Assembly: GCF_900452385.1 (NCBI RefSeq)
Contig: NZ_UGOA01000003.1
Coordinates: 1 to 64,000 of the forward strand
Length of the DNA: 64,000 nucleotides
Reading direction: 5' to 3'
DNA from: Legionella donaldsonii
Lineage (GTDB): Bacteria > Pseudomonadota > Gammaproteobacteria > Legionellales > Legionellaceae
Position 1 is the stretch's first letter, and every line of letters starts with the position of its first letter. The translations under genes and the position numbers were made by a program. Below the pieces are notes generated by a model. The model worked only from the letters and a program-made list of their open reading frames with translations. It ran no database searches and was not told the origin of the DNA. Shown here in pieces: positions 16,841 through 25,379 of the stretch.

Positions 16841-19367
16841 GACGGGCTCCATAATGCGCTTTGGCAACCCTGGCCACTGCCTCTAAAAAGGGCATTCCTG
16901 CTGCCTGATAATTTAAGACCGCCTGATAGTCGTTGCCATCAGAAGACAGCAACACCAGCGTAAAGGGGTCGACAAAGAGGCGGTGAAACGAGGCAATGCC
17001 ATTGGCTTTGATTAAGACCTGAGAAAACCCGGCATCACGTGCCTTGGGAAAGCCTTTCAAGAGCGTCAATTCATAATCTGAAAAGGTTTTATGCGTCGCT
17101 TGATGGTCTTGGAGCGATCCGAGATCTTGAAGGAAAATCAGCTTTAAGGCGGAGTTTTCCCAGGCAGCCCTCGCCTCCTCAAACCGGTAATAATCTTCTA
17201 TCCCCTGGGTAATGGTGACAAAGGATGCCTTGTGTCGACGCCCGGTGCGAAACCCCTTGGTAATAAAGCGCGCCGCAATGGCATCACCGGTAAAAAACGA
17301 CCAGGCCTCATCAATCACACACATTTTCTGCCGATTGCGGTCAGAATTAAACATGCGCCGCTGAAATTGCGAAATCACGGATAAAAGAACAGGGGCACGA
17401 ATGGATTGATTGTCTTCAATTTCTTTTAAATCCACCACAATAATTCGGGCTGAAGGCGAGAGCTCTGAGGGTGCATTAAAGGCCTTGCCGTGCTCAGCGT
17501 CCCGACAGTATCGCTTTAGATTCTTAGCAAGGATGCGCGCTGTCGGATAGGTTTCCCGGCTCTCGTTATAAAGAGCAAGTAGTCGTGCCTCAACATCGTC
17601 AATCAGGGTTTGTCGGCCTGACTGTTGAAAAGCCGATAAAATCGCCTCGCGAAGCGTACCACGGTCATCATCGGTCGCCCCAAGGCGTGGGCAGGTCAAT
17701 AATTCAAACAAATCAATGATGTCATCGAGTTCTCGGTCAATGTCGCTGACATGGGTAAAGGGATTCATCGCAAGGTTTGAGTATTCCAGATAGGTGCCGC
17801 CTAAGGCTTCACAGAGTTTGCGGTAACTGCCGCCTATGTCGATGATAAAAATATCCCCACCGTTAAAAAGGACGTTTAACATCAGCATCTGAATAAAAAA
17901 ACTTTTCCCCCCGCCTGAGGTGCCTGTGACAGCGATGTTGTAATTGGTGCCAAAGCGGTCTGAAAAAGGGTCGATACAGGCAAACTGGTCGCGCATGGTG
18001 GGCAATAACACCCCGCTGCCAAGGCCTGCCCAGTCAGCAAGAATCGGCATGTACTGGGTCGCATTCCAGGAGGAAATCGGCCACATCATCGTTGGCAGGG
18101 AAAAATCTTTCTGCAAATTCCCGGTGTATAAAAAAGGCATGGACACCAGAAAATAGGGAAGCTGCAGGTTTTTAGGCAGGCCTAATTTAATCCCATTATA
18201 GCGAAACGCGCTGCGGGCTGACTCAATGTCCCGTTCTTTCTCCTGCGGTCTTGAAAAAAGAAGGAGGTTATAAAGCATTTTAACCGCTCCTGTTTTCTGT
18301 GAGACCAAATCGTCTCTGAAATAACGCCAGTCGCGCGCCTGCTCCTCCGTTCCCGCCACCCTTAAGGCGTAATCGCTTTTCGCCTTTTTATCCAAATCGC
18401 GCGTTTTGCGGTTTGCCCGCGTCTGGGCTTTAAGCGGCTCATCGATTGAATAAATCACCGAAATCAGATGGTTGCAGCAAATGCTTTGCTCAGGTTCAAA
18501 GATATTGCTGCTGTTGTTTAAGTTTGACCACAGGTGAAACTCAGGAGGGAGCTTGTCAATGGTCAGGATAGAAATGGCGGTTTCAAAGCACTTCTCTGCC
18601 GCACTGACTCCTGTAAGAAGAAGGCAGTCTTTCTTGACTTCAAGGTCAAAATCATGAGTTAACACCTGATGTCGTAATAAGGTCTTCTCTTCACAGGACG
18701 GATACGCGGGAGTCAGGGTATCCGGGTCGTGGGACAGGTAAAAACTTAAGAGATGAAGAAAATCATCGGCGCCTGCGCACTGAAAGCCGATTTTAGCGGC
18801 CGTAAGCGAGGCTTCAAACGACACCCTGAACTGGGAAAAGGATGCTTTAAGGTCTTCCTCTGAGCCCTTATTGACTTTATCAATCAGCACAAAGCACTCA
18901 GTCTGGGTCAGCCTTGGTTTTAATGGCGTGTTCGTTGCAAAGCCTTCTCGTGCGGCCTCCTCATAAAAAGCCTTTAATTGCTCGCCTAAGAGACTTAAAT
19001 TGGCAAACTCCGTATTGGAAAACTGGCGGGCAAACCGCTCAATCTCAAGTGCTACCTGATTATGCTTGACTAAAATCATCTGCAGCGTAAATTCATGGGT
19101 CACCTTGGTGCGAAGAAGTGTATCCATCTGCTCAGCGATGGCTTCATTGGCACCGGTCAAGGGAGTCAGGCGGTATAAAAGCCCGGCATTCGTCTTATTA
19201 AAAAAAAGCCGGCTTGTCTTGTCAAAATAAAGGTAAGGCAGTAAGGCGCTGAACGAGGGGTAGCGGTGGTCGTTAAGACTTAATGCGTCCTCATTGGCGG
19301 CCTGTGAACAGCCAGGCATGCCCGGTGAAAAGTCACCGGCGGCGTTCTTTTTCTTTGAAGCACTCAT
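16830..19367 (-). CDS. traC: TraC pilus assembly ATPase
   Basis: A VirB4-class ATPase of 845 residues (F TraC is 875) that powers pilus assembly at the inner membrane. Walker A is GTSGGGKS (482-489) and Walker B-type motifs include DIFIIDIGG and MCVIDEAW, followed by FVTITQGIEDYY. The N-terminal half has the VirB4 fold (YFDKTSRLFFN near residue 48). It sits between traV and trbI, with 19 bp to traV and an 11-bp overlap with trbI. Confidence 0.95.
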   Translation of the reverse strand: MSASKKKNAAGDFSPGMPGCSQAANEDALSLNDHRYPSFSALLPYLYFDKTSRLFFNKTNAGLLYRLTPLTGANEAIAEQMDTLLRTKVTHEFTLQMILVKHNQVALEIERFARQFSNTEFANLSLLGEQLKAFYEEAAREGFATNTPLKPRLTQTECFVLIDKVNKGSEEDLKASFSQFRVSFEASLTAAKIGFQCAGADDFLHLLSFYLSHDPDTLTPAYPSCEEKTLLRHQVLTHDFDLEVKKDCLLLTGVSAAEKCFETAISILTIDKLPPEFHLWSNLNNSSNIFEPEQSICCNHLISVIYSIDEPLKAQTRANRKTRDLDKKAKSDYALRVAGTEEQARDWRYFRDDLVSQKTGAVKMLYNLLLFSRPQEKERDIESARSAFRYNGIKLGLPKNLQLPYFLVSMPFLYTGNLQKDFSLPTMMWPISSWNATQYMPILADWAGLGSGVLLPTMRDQFACIDPFSDRFGTNYNIAVTGTSGGGKSFFIQMLMLNVLFNGGDIFIIDIGGSYRKLCEALGGTYLEYSNLAMNPFTHVSDIDRELDDIIDLFELLTCPRLGATDDDRGTLREAILSAFQQSGRQTLIDDVEARLLALYNESRETYPTARILAKNLKRYCRDAEHGKAFNAPSELSPSARIIVVDLKEIEDNQSIRAPVLLSVISQFQRRMFNSDRNRQKMCVIDEAWSFFTGDAIAARFITKGFRTGRRHKASFVTITQGIEDYYRFEEARAAWENSALKLIFLQDLGSLQDHQATHKTFSDYELTLLKGFPKARDAGFSQVLIKANGIASFHRLFVDPFTLVLLSSDGNDYQAVLNYQAAGMPFLEAVARVAKAHYGARHGR

Positions 19368-19386
19368 CCAATTCTCCTGTAATGAT

Positions 19387-19638
19387 TCATTGTTTCCATG
19401 GCTGGTTTACACAACAGCCGGGCTTAAGAGCAATGGCTCTGACGGTATCGGCCTGCTGAACAAACTGGCCATCGGGTGTAAAGCGCCTTGCTGTCACCAT
19501 CTCATTCACCCGCTCCATGCTTTGACAGCCGCCTCTGTCCTTAAAGGGGCAGCGGCCATCGGATTCATCTAGAATGGAATGGCCGCAACCAGTCAGCGTT
19601 GTGAGCAGGAGGGCTGTCAGAAAAATGGGCTTAACCAT
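19387..19638 (-). CDS. traV: TraV outer-membrane core lipoprotein, short form
   Basis: A lipoprotein with the lipobox LTGC at about residue 18, so a mature length of roughly 66 residues. It sits between traB and traC, where F has traV, the VirB7-like anchor of the outer-membrane core (171 residues in F). Several cysteines follow (CPF, GGCQSM, GCCVNQ), as in TraV. It is much shorter than F TraV; it retains the anchor and cysteine section but little else. The start overlaps the end of traB by 8 bp. Confidence 0.8.
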   Translation of the reverse strand: MVKPIFLTALLLTTLTGCGHSILDESDGRCPFKDRGGCQSMERVNEMVTARRFTPDGQFVQQADTVRAIALKPGCCVNQPWKQ

Positions 19639-21082
19639 GGCTAGTTTCCTTCTGAATGGGTGAAAAAAGCGGCTCGCTTAATTCCGGTTGGCTTTTGCCT
19701 AAAAAGACCTGCTCAGCAGCAGGCTCGGAATTAGGCCAGAGAGAGCCCTGTTCGTGATTATTATTAGCATCCATAGAGTCTTGTGATTCAGTGGATGTAC
19801 GGCTTATTGTGGTTGTTACCGAGGGCTCCTCGCGAGCCTCTTCAAAGGCTTTTCCTGATTCATAGACCTGATGCTCTTTGTCAATCCAAAACCCCTTAGT
19901 AAAAAGCACTGAAACCCGCCGCCCTGCCTTGGCAACCACCAGAGGATGGTATAAGTCCGCAATTTTCATCACATAATCCGAAATTTTATTGGCAGGGTTG
20001 GTGATTGCCCCGCCAGCCGCGGACTGTCCAATGGCGCGAGGGGAAAACGTGGTAATCGATCCATTGCTGTTAATCGTTTGTGCCGAGCCATAGTTTTTTA
20101 AGCCATCGCCAATGCCTGCCAGCATGCCGGCAGCTGCGGTGTAATTAAGCAGGGGTTTGGTTTTAAGAACGGAGGTGCCGCGTAAATCCTGCATGGCATC
20201 TAAGTCAAACACGGTGCCATACACTTTCTGTTCAAAGTTTAAGCGCTTGCCCGCACAGGATAAGGTTTCCAGATGCAGGACAACAGAACTTGCCGATAAA
20301 TCCCCGTAGGTTGAGACTAAGGCTGAGCAATCTTTTAAATGAGAGAACTGGTTATTGGGCATAATGCCGTTAGAGACCAGACGAATTAAGGCGGTTCCCA
20401 TGTTTTTAGAGCCATTAATGCCGGCATCCCCTAAAACACCGGTGAGCATCACACCCTCCACAAAGGTACCTGCCCAAACATAATTGTCAGGGGTATGTTC
20501 TTCCTTGTTTTTATTAACTAACAAGCGCACTGTTTCAAGGCCAGCATGGGCGTAATAATCGCGTTGCTGCTGTAATTTGGCTTTTTTTCGTGCCTCCATT
20601 TCCTCTTTAGTTGGAGGTCGTGCCGCAATGCCTGCCATGGATGACGAGGATGCGGTTTTAAGCAGTGCGAATTGCAGCTTTTCATTGATTTTGAGGTTTT
20701 CTTCTTTCAGGGAAGCCAGTTGCTCATTCATGCTTTTGATTAAGGCTTTCGTCTCCTCATCCATTGTGGCGGCAGGAGCCACTGTCTCCTTCTCTTCCTT
20801 TTTTTTCATCCTCGCTGTTAGTTTATCAATCTGGTGCTGTTGCCTTAGAAGCAATGCCTCATCGCTTCGTTGGTTAAAGGATTTATCAAAAACCCCATCA
20901 AAAGCCGGCGGCCGCTTAATTTTTGGCGCTGGCGAGCTTTTGGTAAAGGCATAAAATCCCACCGATAAGAGGGCAATGAATAACAGCGCCAGCGCGTTTT
21001 TAAGCTGTTCTTTTTTGGCCTCGCCATTGAGATTACGCCGCCCTTTTGTGAGCGTTTTAAGTTTGCTGAACAAGGCCTTCAT
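19631..21082 (-). CDS. traB: TraB VirB10-like scaffold of the transfer channel
   Basis: A 483-residue protein (F TraB is 475) spanning the envelope. It has a cytoplasmic N-terminus, one membrane span near residues 28-48 (NALALLFIALLSVGFYAF), a coiled-coil section at about 75-150 and a VirB10/TraB beta-barrel domain containing VWAGTFVEGVMLTGVLGDAG and LLNYTAAAGMLAGIGDG. The tail is polar. It forms the core complex with TraK and TraV. It follows traK without a gap. Confidence 0.95.
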   Translation of the reverse strand: MKALFSKLKTLTKGRRNLNGEAKKEQLKNALALLFIALLSVGFYAFTKSSPAPKIKRPPAFDGVFDKSFNQRSDEALLLRQQHQIDKLTARMKKKEEKETVAPAATMDEETKALIKSMNEQLASLKEENLKINEKLQFALLKTASSSSMAGIAARPPTKEEMEARKKAKLQQQRDYYAHAGLETVRLLVNKNKEEHTPDNYVWAGTFVEGVMLTGVLGDAGINGSKNMGTALIRLVSNGIMPNNQFSHLKDCSALVSTYGDLSASSVVLHLETLSCAGKRLNFEQKVYGTVFDLDAMQDLRGTSVLKTKPLLNYTAAAGMLAGIGDGLKNYGSAQTINSNGSITTFSPRAIGQSAAGGAITNPANKISDYVMKIADLYHPLVVAKAGRRVSVLFTKGFWIDKEHQVYESGKAFEEAREEPSVTTTISRTSTESQDSMDANNNHEQGSLWPNSEPAAEQVFLGKSQPELSEPLFSPIQKETSHG

Positions 21083-21790
21083 TTAACCGACCTCCTGATA
21101 AAGCCCATAGAGCAAGGCCGTTTCACCGGGTGCAATGGCTTCTTTTGACAGACGAAGCGACAGGGCGGATTGATTGGCGAACAGGGCGGTATTAAGCGCC
21201 TGAATCGCGTTTGATTTGTTCTCAATGGTATAGATGTAGGCTGACATCCCCTGATGCTCAAACGCCTTCTTAAGGTTTAACTTCAAGATTTTGTTGACAT
21301 AAAAAGGCCGTGTCGGAGTGGGCTTTGCCTTAAACCCCTCTGGAATGTCGCCTGCCATTAATCGTTCTATCACCTCCTCTGCCTCATTGCCTGCTTCAGG
21401 GTGTTTAAAGGCGGTCTTTATTGTCATGCCCTTGTGTACCAGACGTATTGTTTTACCCTCTGTCTCTTGCGGTCTGATGGTTAAGGAGAAATGATGATTC
21501 GCATCGGTCACAAAAAAAACAGTCAGGGGAATGTCTGCCATCGGCTTTAAATAAGCCGAACTATCCATCTCCCCTGTGCTGCCTGCGGTCTTATTCACTG
21601 TAAAGGCATTTTCAGGGTAAGCCAGTTGTACAATTTTTTCGCCTTCAACAAAAATGCGGTTAAAATTAAGGCTTGATAAGGCCACCTCAAACTGCTCCCC
21701 TTCCGCAAAGGGAAGCGCTACGGGTGCGCTACCCGCCCAAAGTGAGGCTGATATCAGCATTAGTCCTACTGATTTAGACAAGGATTTCAT
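21083..21790 (-). CDS. traK: TraK VirB9-like core-complex protein
   Basis: A 235-residue secreted protein (F TraK is 242) with a signal peptide at about residues 1-20. It builds the periplasmic ring together with TraB and TraV. The beta-rich sequence includes NRIFVEGEKIVQLAYPENAF and FVTDANHHFSLTIRP, both characteristic of the TraK family. It overlaps traE by 4 bp and abuts traB. Confidence 0.92.
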   Translation of the reverse strand: MKSLSKSVGLMLISASLWAGSAPVALPFAEGEQFEVALSSLNFNRIFVEGEKIVQLAYPENAFTVNKTAGSTGEMDSSAYLKPMADIPLTVFFVTDANHHFSLTIRPQETEGKTIRLVHKGMTIKTAFKHPEAGNEAEEVIERLMAGDIPEGFKAKPTPTRPFYVNKILKLNLKKAFEHQGMSAYIYTIENKSNAIQALNTALFANQSALSLRLSKEAIAPGETALLYGLYQEVG

Positions 21791-22350
21791 TCACTAACCT
21801 CCTTAATGGATTGCAGCATGAGAAGACCTGACTTCAGTGCAAACTGAAGCAGGTAGGTTTTTCGCTCTTCTTTAAGCGGCAGACCATGACTGGTTCGATG
21901 TAATACCCCTGCTACACGTCCCTGATGATGGCTGATGTCGATTTCAATATGGTCGACATCAGCATAAAACACACTGGAAATGTTTTTTTCCTGCACGGTT
22001 CTTACTTCCTCTTCAAGCCGGCGCTTAAAGTGCCGCTGAAAATCTGCCGGAATTAAATGAACAAGCTGCTCCACCCTTGCCTCGATGGTGTCGGGTGAAT
22101 AAGTCAGGCGTAAGTCAATCACTTTCAAAGCGAGGTCTTTTAAATAGCCTGGCGAATAGGCTGTCTCTCCAATGTTAAATTCACTTCCCGTGCAGAGTGG
22201 TAGCCAGTGGGTTTGCCTATGCTTCACGACATAGGCGCAAAGAAGACTCAAGGCCACCACCGCAAGGCTTGAAGAAATTGCCCAGCCCAGCACCCACTTG
22301 AGAAGCAGGCGGGTTCGGGCAATGACGTCATCACGATAAAGAATGTCCAT
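21787..22350 (-). CDS. traE: TraE VirB8-like inner-membrane protein
   Basis: A 187-residue bitopic protein (F TraE is 188) with one N-terminal membrane span (about 17-43) and a periplasmic domain of the TraE/VirB8 kind. Conserved features include WLPLCTGSEFNIGE and SPGYLKDLALKVIDLRL with YSPDTI after it. It is needed for pilus assembly. The gene lies 3 bp after traL and overlaps traK, matching the F order traA-traL-traE-traK-traB. Confidence 0.94.
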   Translation of the reverse strand: MDILYRDDVIARTRLLLKWVLGWAISSSLAVVALSLLCAYVVKHRQTHWLPLCTGSEFNIGETAYSPGYLKDLALKVIDLRLTYSPDTIEARVEQLVHLIPADFQRHFKRRLEEEVRTVQEKNISSVFYADVDHIEIDISHHQGRVAGVLHRTSHGLPLKEERKTYLLQFALKSGLLMLQSIKEVSE

Positions 22351-22353
22351 GGC

Positions 22354-22644
22354 TCACCGGGTGTACAATCGGTTGGAAGAATCAGGAAAAGCACGAAACA
22401 GGAGCGAACTCATCCTGTGCGGCAATCCCCAGTAAAGACTTGCCAGAAAAAAGCGCAGCGGAAACCCGCCAAAGCGGTAATGCATGACAAGACTTAATGC
22501 CGCGCCAATGATAAAAAGCTCAAAGGCGTAGCCTGCAAAAAGGCCAATCGTTGTCAGCAAAAAGACCGGTATGGCGGTGGTTATCGGAATGCCGGCCAGT
22601 TTCGGCTCCTCTGAAAGGAGAAAGGTTTTGTAGTGGCGTGCCAT
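22354..22644 (-). CDS. traL: TraL VirB3-like pilus assembly protein
   Basis: A 96-residue inner-membrane protein (F TraL is 91). It starts with a short cytoplasmic part, has a hydrophobic hairpin at about residues 22-58 and ends with the typical LPHRMSSLLFRAFPDSSNRLYTR-like basic tail (family motif P.S..R.Y). It overlaps the pilin gene by one base and precedes traE by 3 bp, as in F. Confidence 0.92.
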   Translation of the reverse strand: MARHYKTFLLSEEPKLAGIPITTAIPVFLLTTIGLFAGYAFELFIIGAALSLVMHYRFGGFPLRFFLASLYWGLPHRMSSLLFRAFPDSSNRLYTR

Positions 22645-22964
22645 TATTTAAGTGCCCAATGAGTAAAAGCCATCAGCACCGGAAGCCCGCCCAGCACCAC
22701 AATGTTTTTGGTTTTGATGTAGGCATAGGCACCCGCCAATCCCTCAGCCAGCAGGATAAAATATTGAGTATCCGAGCCCTTACCAAAGGTGGCACTGATG
22801 TCAGACTTAAGTCCACCCAAGTGATTAGTTCCCGTCCCATCGGCAAAACTCTGGCCGCAAAGAAGGGCATTGACAATAAGACCAAGGACAATCAGAGGCA
22901 TAAACTGCTGACTTTTAATAAAGCAAAGAATGCTCAATCGGTTTGCTACTTCTACAATTTTCAT
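22644..22964 (-). CDS. traA: TraA F-type propilin
   Basis: A 106-residue prepilin with a long leader of about 42 residues (hydrophobic stretch MPLIVLGLIVNALLCG) and a predicted leader-peptidase site after QSFA, leaving a mature pilin of about 64 residues, near the 70 of F. The mature part has a polar first third, then two hydrophobic segments (FILLAEGLAGAYAYI and IVVLGGLPVLMAF) separated by KTKN, as in F pilin. It is the first gene of the conserved pilus block. No traQ or traX homologue is visible, so processing and acetylation may differ from F. Confidence 0.88.
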   Translation of the reverse strand: MKIVEVANRLSILCFIKSQQFMPLIVLGLIVNALLCGQSFADGTGTNHLGGLKSDISATFGKGSDTQYFILLAEGLAGAYAYIKTKNIVVLGGLPVLMAFTHWALK

Positions 22965-23043
22965 CGTTTTTTCCTTTTTTTAATTAAAAAACTTCCGTCA
23001 ACCCTCGCGGGTTTAAAAAACACCGATGGTTTTTAAAATGGAT

Positions 23044-23364
23044 TTAGCTGGTTTTTGTCAGTGCCTCATGAATGGCTGCCAGCCGTTCATTGCCTGTTTT
23101 AATCTCGGCCAACAGAGCATCGAGCTTTTGATTATTTTCAGAGAGCAGGCTTAAAAAAGTGACGTATTCTGCTGCATGGGCAAAGGAAGGCAGCTGCTCA
23201 TTTAGCATCACAAGTGCGGCGTAGAGGGGGCTTCCTGTCATGACCTCCCTGACGCGGTTAAACATCGACAAGGCATTCTCTGCCTGCACGCTTTCTGTCA
23301 GCGGTGCTGCAATCCCCATCTTCAGTACGAGCATCAACACCACGGATAAACTGATTTTTTTCAT
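23044..23364 (-). CDS. Small secreted protein upstream of traA, unknown
   Basis: A 106-residue protein with a cleavable signal peptide (ending near GIAA) and a helical, charged remainder with heptad-like repeats near the C-terminus (NNQKLDALLAEIKTG). It overlaps the next upstream gene by 4 bp and lies 79 bp before the pilin gene, so it is almost certainly in the transfer operon. I recognise no family. A periplasmic helper for pilus biogenesis is possible but not shown. Confidence 0.72.
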   Translation of the reverse strand: MKKISLSVVLMLVLKMGIAAPLTESVQAENALSMFNRVREVMTGSPLYAALVMLNEQLPSFAHAAEYVTFLSLLSENNQKLDALLAEIKTGNERLAAIHEALTKTS

Positions 23365-23657
23365 GATTTCCCTTTTCGGCTTATTGATAAATTAATCCAC
23401 TGCCAGAATGCTAAAGAGAGGCAGCCAAGAATTAGCACCATTACCATTGCCGAGGTTGGCTTGAAATGAAGGATTAGTCGGGTCATGCGCTCTGTCAGCA
23501 AGGCATCCGGTGTGGTCGCAAGCATCATCAAAGCACCCAGCACAAGAAAAAGTGCCCAAACGCCAACCAAGAGAAATAGCGAATGAAGAAAAAAGCCTGC
23601 TGAGCAAGCGAGATGACGACACCCCTGTTGTAAAGCATTTTTAGCGAACTGTTTCAT
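23361..23657 (-). CDS. Small two-TM protein in the tra operon, unknown
   Basis: A 98-residue protein with two hydrophobic segments (about residues 20-48 and 70-88), a short polar loop between them and a basic C-terminus. It overlaps both neighbours by 4 bp, a sign of translational coupling. No family recognised. With the genes on either side it forms a three-gene insert between traT and traA that F does not have. Confidence 0.68.
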   Translation of the reverse strand: MKQFAKNALQQGCRHLACSAGFFLHSLFLLVGVWALFLVLGALMMLATTPDALLTERMTRLILHFKPTSAMVMVLILGCLSLAFWQWINLSISRKGKS

Positions 23658-24031
23658 TCCTGCACCCTGCTTAATATTTCAACCTGCGCCTTTATGTCGC
23701 GCACCTGATTAATAAAAGGGACGGCGTTAACCGCGATGTTTTTACACCAGTCTCGGCTTCCTGCAATGGCCTGCAACTCATTCTGGCTATAACCTAAGTC
23801 GGTCAGCGCCAAAACGAAGCGTTGATAATGGACTTTCATCGCAGCGGCTTTTAAATAAGCGGCTGCAATCTCAATATCACCCTGGCAGGGTGATTCCAGG
23901 GTTTGATGGGAAAGCGAGGTCAAAGCTTGAGCTGTCTCCTTTAAAGCCTGCTCAATCGCAGGACGCTCAGGAAAAGCCAGTACGCTGCCGGCAACTAAAC
24001 ATCCTGCAAGGGGTAAAACAAGTCGTTTCAT
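23654..24031 (-). CDS. Small secreted protein in the tra operon, unknown
   Basis: A 125-residue secreted protein with a clear signal peptide (LVLPLAGCLVAGSVLAF) and two cysteines in the mature part (PCQGDIEIAA and WCKNIAV), which could form one disulfide. The rest is mainly helical. It overlaps the following gene by 4 bp. No family recognised; the position between traT and the pilin gene suggests an envelope role in mating. Confidence 0.7.
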   Translation of the reverse strand: MKRLVLPLAGCLVAGSVLAFPERPAIEQALKETAQALTSLSHQTLESPCQGDIEIAAAYLKAAAMKVHYQRFVLALTDLGYSQNELQAIAGSRDWCKNIAVNAVPFINQVRDIKAQVEILSRVQE

Positions 24032-24057
24032 TGGATAACCTCCTGTTAAAGTACTGC

Positions 24058-24810
24058 TTAGAAAATTCCTGTTAATGTTCTTACTAGTCCCTGCTCCAAA
24101 GCAGATTTAGCCTCAGCAAAGGTCAAATTCACTTTGTCCGCATTGGAAACGATACGGGTGCGGTAGCGTAAAAAGTCACTGTCTTTAGTCGATATCTGAT
24201 AGGTACCGGACGCTGTGCCATTATCAAGGGAGGAACGAAACTGCTCGCGAACCTTTGCACCCTTTCCTGCACGCTCTGAAATCTGTACATCGGTGATTAG
24301 CGTGTAATTAACATCTTTAACCAGTGAATCCGCGGCAAGGCCTATCACACCGCCTGCAAGTCCCCCTGCAAGGATGGTGTTACCATTGTGGGATAAAGCC
24401 CCCAAAGCAGCACCGGTTCCAGCACCAGCCAAGGCCGAACCAAAGCCACCGCCTAAAGCAGTCTGACTTGCAGCCACGCTCATCTTGCCGACTTTAAGAA
24501 TATTGGCCTGTAAGAGGTAATGAGCATTCTTTGGATTATTAACTACCTGATAACCCTGTGCCTTTAAAGAGTCAGCCAGGGGTTTGGCAAGGTCTAAACG
24601 CTCCTGTGAGGTATTCTTCACCGCAATGAAAATCGTCTTTTGACTTGGAGCGACGGGGTCTAGAAAAATGGTTTTACTGAGTTTTGTGTCAGTCGTCATT
24701 TTGCCATGCTCAAGCACCGTTTGAGTGGCAGCACAACTCATTAGAAAGACTGCGGTTGAACCTAACAGCGTCCATTGAATGAAGGATTTTGTAGTGTCAT
24801 GTTTCATCAT
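24058..24810 (-). CDS. traT: TraT surface-exclusion lipoprotein
   Basis: A 250-residue outer-membrane lipoprotein (F TraT is 244) with a lipobox at LMSCAA and the typical core: KTIFLDP, FIAVKNTSQ, GYQVVNNPKNAHYLLQANIL, and the glycine-rich hydrophobic section GGGFGSALAGAGTGAALG with LAGGLAGGVIGLAAD. TraT blocks redundant mating by surface exclusion and can raise serum resistance. In F it lies after traG and traS; here it heads the operon, upstream of the pilin gene. That relocation makes it one of the first genes expressed. Confidence 0.95.
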   Translation of the reverse strand: MMKHDTTKSFIQWTLLGSTAVFLMSCAATQTVLEHGKMTTDTKLSKTIFLDPVAPSQKTIFIAVKNTSQERLDLAKPLADSLKAQGYQVVNNPKNAHYLLQANILKVGKMSVAASQTALGGGFGSALAGAGTGAALGALSHNGNTILAGGLAGGVIGLAADSLVKDVNYTLITDVQISERAGKGAKVREQFRSSLDNGTASGTYQISTKDSDFLRYRTRIVSNADKVNLTFAEAKSALEQGLVRTLTGIF

Positions 24811-24830
24811 AATTCCTTGTTTATTTATTA

Positions 24831-25034
24831 TTAAATCCGGCTCTCATTAGCAGCTCTGAAAAGACGCCCTTCTTTTGCACCATGTAGTCGTTGGATAATT
24901 TCCCCTCTTATAGGCACCGCATGCTCAGTAAGAATGACTATCGTCACGGTATTGCCTTCAATCGCTCTTATTTGAACTTCAATCTCATCGCCTATGCGAA
25001 TTGACTCCCCTGGCCTTCTTTTTACAATCAACAT
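24831..25034 (-). CDS. csrT: CsrA-family RNA-binding regulator (CsrT/LvrC type)
   Basis: A 67-residue CsrA paralogue: MLIVKRRPGESIRIGDEI aligns with the CsrA start, and VPIRGEIIQRL with the second RNA-binding strand, with the conserved Arg retained. The length and order fit CsrA throughout, but many positions differ from chromosomal CsrA. In Legionella mobile elements such genes end the lvr module and have been described as CsrT, regulators of conjugation genes and of host traits. Here it lies 20 bp before traT, at the junction between the lvr module and the tra operon. Confidence 0.9.
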   Translation of the reverse strand: MLIVKRRPGESIRIGDEIEVQIRAIEGNTVTIVILTEHAVPIRGEIIQRLHGAKEGRLFRAANESRI

Positions 25035-25049
25035 TTAATTGCTCCTTTA

Positions 25050-25172
25050 TTAATGAATTGCTACCAGCATCATCAGACCTAATCCTGCAAATACCCCATG
25101 CAGGCACAACACCTGAGCCATCAGAGGGGTTACTAAACCTCTTTCTACGTTCCCTTTGAGCTTCTTTAACAT
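25050..25172 (-). CDS. 40-residue membrane peptide in the lvr module
   Basis: A short frame, ATG at 25170-25172 and stop at 25050-25052, encodes about 40 residues: a basic start (MLKKLKGNVERGL) and one membrane-length hydrophobic segment (VFAGLGLMMLVAIH). A GGAG ribosome site precedes the ATG at good spacing. It lies 15 bp before csrT and 21 bp after the preceding gene, so it fits neatly into the operon. Function unknown. Confidence 0.6.
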   Translation of the reverse strand: MLKKLKGNVERGLVTPLMAQVLCLHGVFAGLGLMMLVAIH

Positions 25173-25193
25173 CCCTGTCTCCAATCAGTAGTT

Positions 25194-25379
25194 TTAATGA
25201 ACGTGAGGCTTCGCTTCACAGCGATACAGCAGCTGGCAGGCCTCTACGATTTTTTCCCAGGCAAGCCATAAATCAGGGTGCTGGGTTTTATCCCAGGCAC
25301 GCCATAAGGTACGACCTGATAGGCGAAATAACTCAAGCAACTCTTCCGGTGTTTCGGCGTCAAAGAGTAAGTTGCTCAT
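25194..25379 (-). CDS. Small lvr-module protein, unknown
   Basis: A 61-residue acidic to neutral protein with many tryptophans (LWRAWDKTQHPDLWLAWEKI) and two cysteines. The start overlaps the lvrB stop by one base (ATGA-type coupling), so the two genes are translated together. No family recognised. Its place between lvrB and the csrA paralogue suggests a role in the same module. Confidence 0.7.
   Translation of the reverse strand: MSNLLFDAETPEELLELFRLSGRTLWRAWDKTQHPDLWLAWEKIVEACQLLYRCEAKPHVH

Noticed and set aside
22673-22891. 72-codon frame within traA
   Set aside because: Out-of-frame shadow of the pilin gene.
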